From NCBI GenBank assembly GCA_902773305.1, contig CACYEB010000105.1:1-6496 (forward strand): a stretch of 6,496 nucleotides of DNA, given 5' to 3'. The first letter of the stretch is position 1. Every line of letters starts with the position of its first letter. The translations under genes were made by a program, and so were the position numbers. The stretch is from an uncultured Bacteroidia bacterium. GTDB lineage: Bacteria > Bacteroidota > Bacteroidia > Bacteroidales > UBA932. The notes below the pieces were generated by a model that was not told the DNA's origin, did no database searches, and saw nothing but the letters and a program-made list of their open reading frames with translations. Shown piece by piece: positions 5,634 through 6,496 of the stretch.

Positions 5634-6496
5634 ATGGCAAAGCAAACTGTAGACAGCGGCGCCCTTGTCGCACAAATAGAGTCTGACATCCGGAGTGGCA
5701 ACATAAAGCCCTTCTACCTGCTCTACGGCAAGGAGCACTACTATATCGACAGGATCTGCAATTTGTTGATGGCCACTGTCCTGACCGAAGAGGAGAGGGA
5801 TTTCGGGCAGATGGTTTATTACGGTGCCGACACCACCCCCGAGGAGATTGTGAGCCACGCCCGCCAGTTTCCGATGATGGTGAGCCGGCAGCTGATTGTG
5901 GTAAAAGAGGCCCAGGGACTTAAGAACATCGAACGCATCGAATCTTACTTCGACCATCTGATGCCCACCACGGTATTGGTAATATGCTATAAGACACCCA
6001 CCGACTCCACTTCGGGCAAAAACATCGACAAACGCACCAAGTTTTATAAACGCGCCTCCGAAGTAGGCGTAGCGCTCGAGTGCGAGCAGGTCAGGGAGTG
6101 GAAGATTATCGGATGGATAGAGGATTTTGCCCGCAGCGAACACCTGCAACTGGAAGAGGGTGCCTCCCAGATGCTTTTCGAAGCGTGCGGCGTGGACCTG
6201 TCAAAGATTGCGCTGGCTGTGGACAAACTGCGCAAGGACATTACTTCCGGCAATCTGATCACCTGCGGAATGATAGAACAGAGCGTGGGTATTAGCCGGG
6301 AGTTCTCTGCATTCGAGCTGGCGGGCGCAATTTGCGAAAAGAACGCCGCTAAAGCCTACAGGATCGCATTTTATTTCGGTGAGAACTCCAAGCGGTATCC
6401 CATCCAGATGATAGTCGCCTCCGTGTCGGGCCAGTTCTTGAAACTGCTGCGCTACCACGCCTGCCTTGCAGAGAGGATGGGCGAAGCCGAAACTGC
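5634..6496 (+). CDS. holA: DNA polymerase III subunit delta (5' part, runs off the window)
   Basis: Delta subunit of the clamp loader, which opens the beta sliding clamp during replication. The open frame begins at the ATG at 5634 and stays open for 287 codons to the window edge. Family proteins are about 340 residues, so roughly the last 50 are missing. The N-terminus has the HolA signature KPFYLLYGKEHYYIDRI (25-41), followed by ARQFPMMVSRQLIVVKEAQ, the clamp-contacting region of domain 1. A central stretch contains TKFYKRA and the WKIIGWIEDFA lid region. LSKIALAVDKLRKDI and IEQSVGISREFSAFELAGAI then lead into the C-terminal collar domain, with AYRIAFYFGENSKRYPI typical of Bacteroidetes HolA. 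The start fits the usual spacing to PFYLLYG and lies 51 nt from the divergent HsdR_N-like gene. No strong ribosome binding site is seen, as is normal in this phylum. Confidence 0.95.
   Translation, partial: MAKQTVDSGALVAQIESDIRSGNIKPFYLLYGKEHYYIDRICNLLMATVLTEEERDFGQMVYYGADTTPEEIVSHARQFPMMVSRQLIVVKEAQGLKNIERIESYFDHLMPTTVLVICYKTPTDSTSGKNIDKRTKFYKRASEVGVALECEQVREWKIIGWIEDFARSEHLQLEEGASQMLFEACGVDLSKIALAVDKLRKDITSGNLITCGMIEQSVGISREFSAFELAGAICEKNAAKAYRIAFYFGENSKRYPIQMIVASVSGQFLKLLRYHACLAERMGEAET

Noticed and set aside
5622..6149. A 175-codon minus-strand open frame over holA
   Set aside because: The plus-strand frame is unmistakably HolA and stays open to the window edge; the antisense frame has no family features.

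Overview
The window looks like an ordinary stretch of a GC-rich chromosome from the phylum Bacteroidetes, most likely order Bacteroidales. The evidence is the protein types (an HD-domain CCA-adding enzyme with a short HsdR_N-like protein beside it, a Bacteroidetes-style HolA, and a LAB_N / GT2 / ArnT-like set), A-rich sequence instead of Shine-Dalgarno sites before starts, and a TAnnTTTG-type -7 promoter element. I cannot name the genus. A lineage such as Rikenellaceae would fit the GC content, but that is a guess.

Left half (1-3719, + strand): four tightly packed genes that read as one operon for the cell envelope. They are the 3' end of a small membrane protein with a lipid A biosynthesis N-terminal (LAB_N) domain, alanine racemase (alr, overlapping it by 26 nt), a DPM1/ArnC-like GT2 glycosyltransferase (6 nt gap), and an ArnT-like polytopic membrane glycosyltransferase (0 nt gap). 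The two glycosyltransferases form a plausible pair: the GT2 enzyme loads a sugar onto a polyprenyl phosphate at the cytoplasmic face, and the ArnT-like enzyme moves it to an acceptor, probably lipid A or another envelope glycan, on the periplasmic side. Alr supplies D-alanine for peptidoglycan and sits among them without an obvious direct link.

Middle (3720-3789): a 70 nt convergent gap with two small hairpins and no strong terminator.

Right half (3790-6496): a two-gene minus-strand unit, in which a small PD-(D/E)XK protein (HsdR_N type) is followed by the CCA tRNA nucleotidyltransferase through a 4 nt ATGA overlap. Divergent from it, across 51 nt holding two facing -7 elements, is holA (DNA polymerase III delta), which runs off the right edge.

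I found no RNA genes, CRISPR arrays, insertion sequences, phage genes or evident new defence system. The items most worth a second look are the orphan nuclease-fold protein coupled to the CCA enzyme, the envelope operon with alr inside it, and the symmetric divergent promoter.
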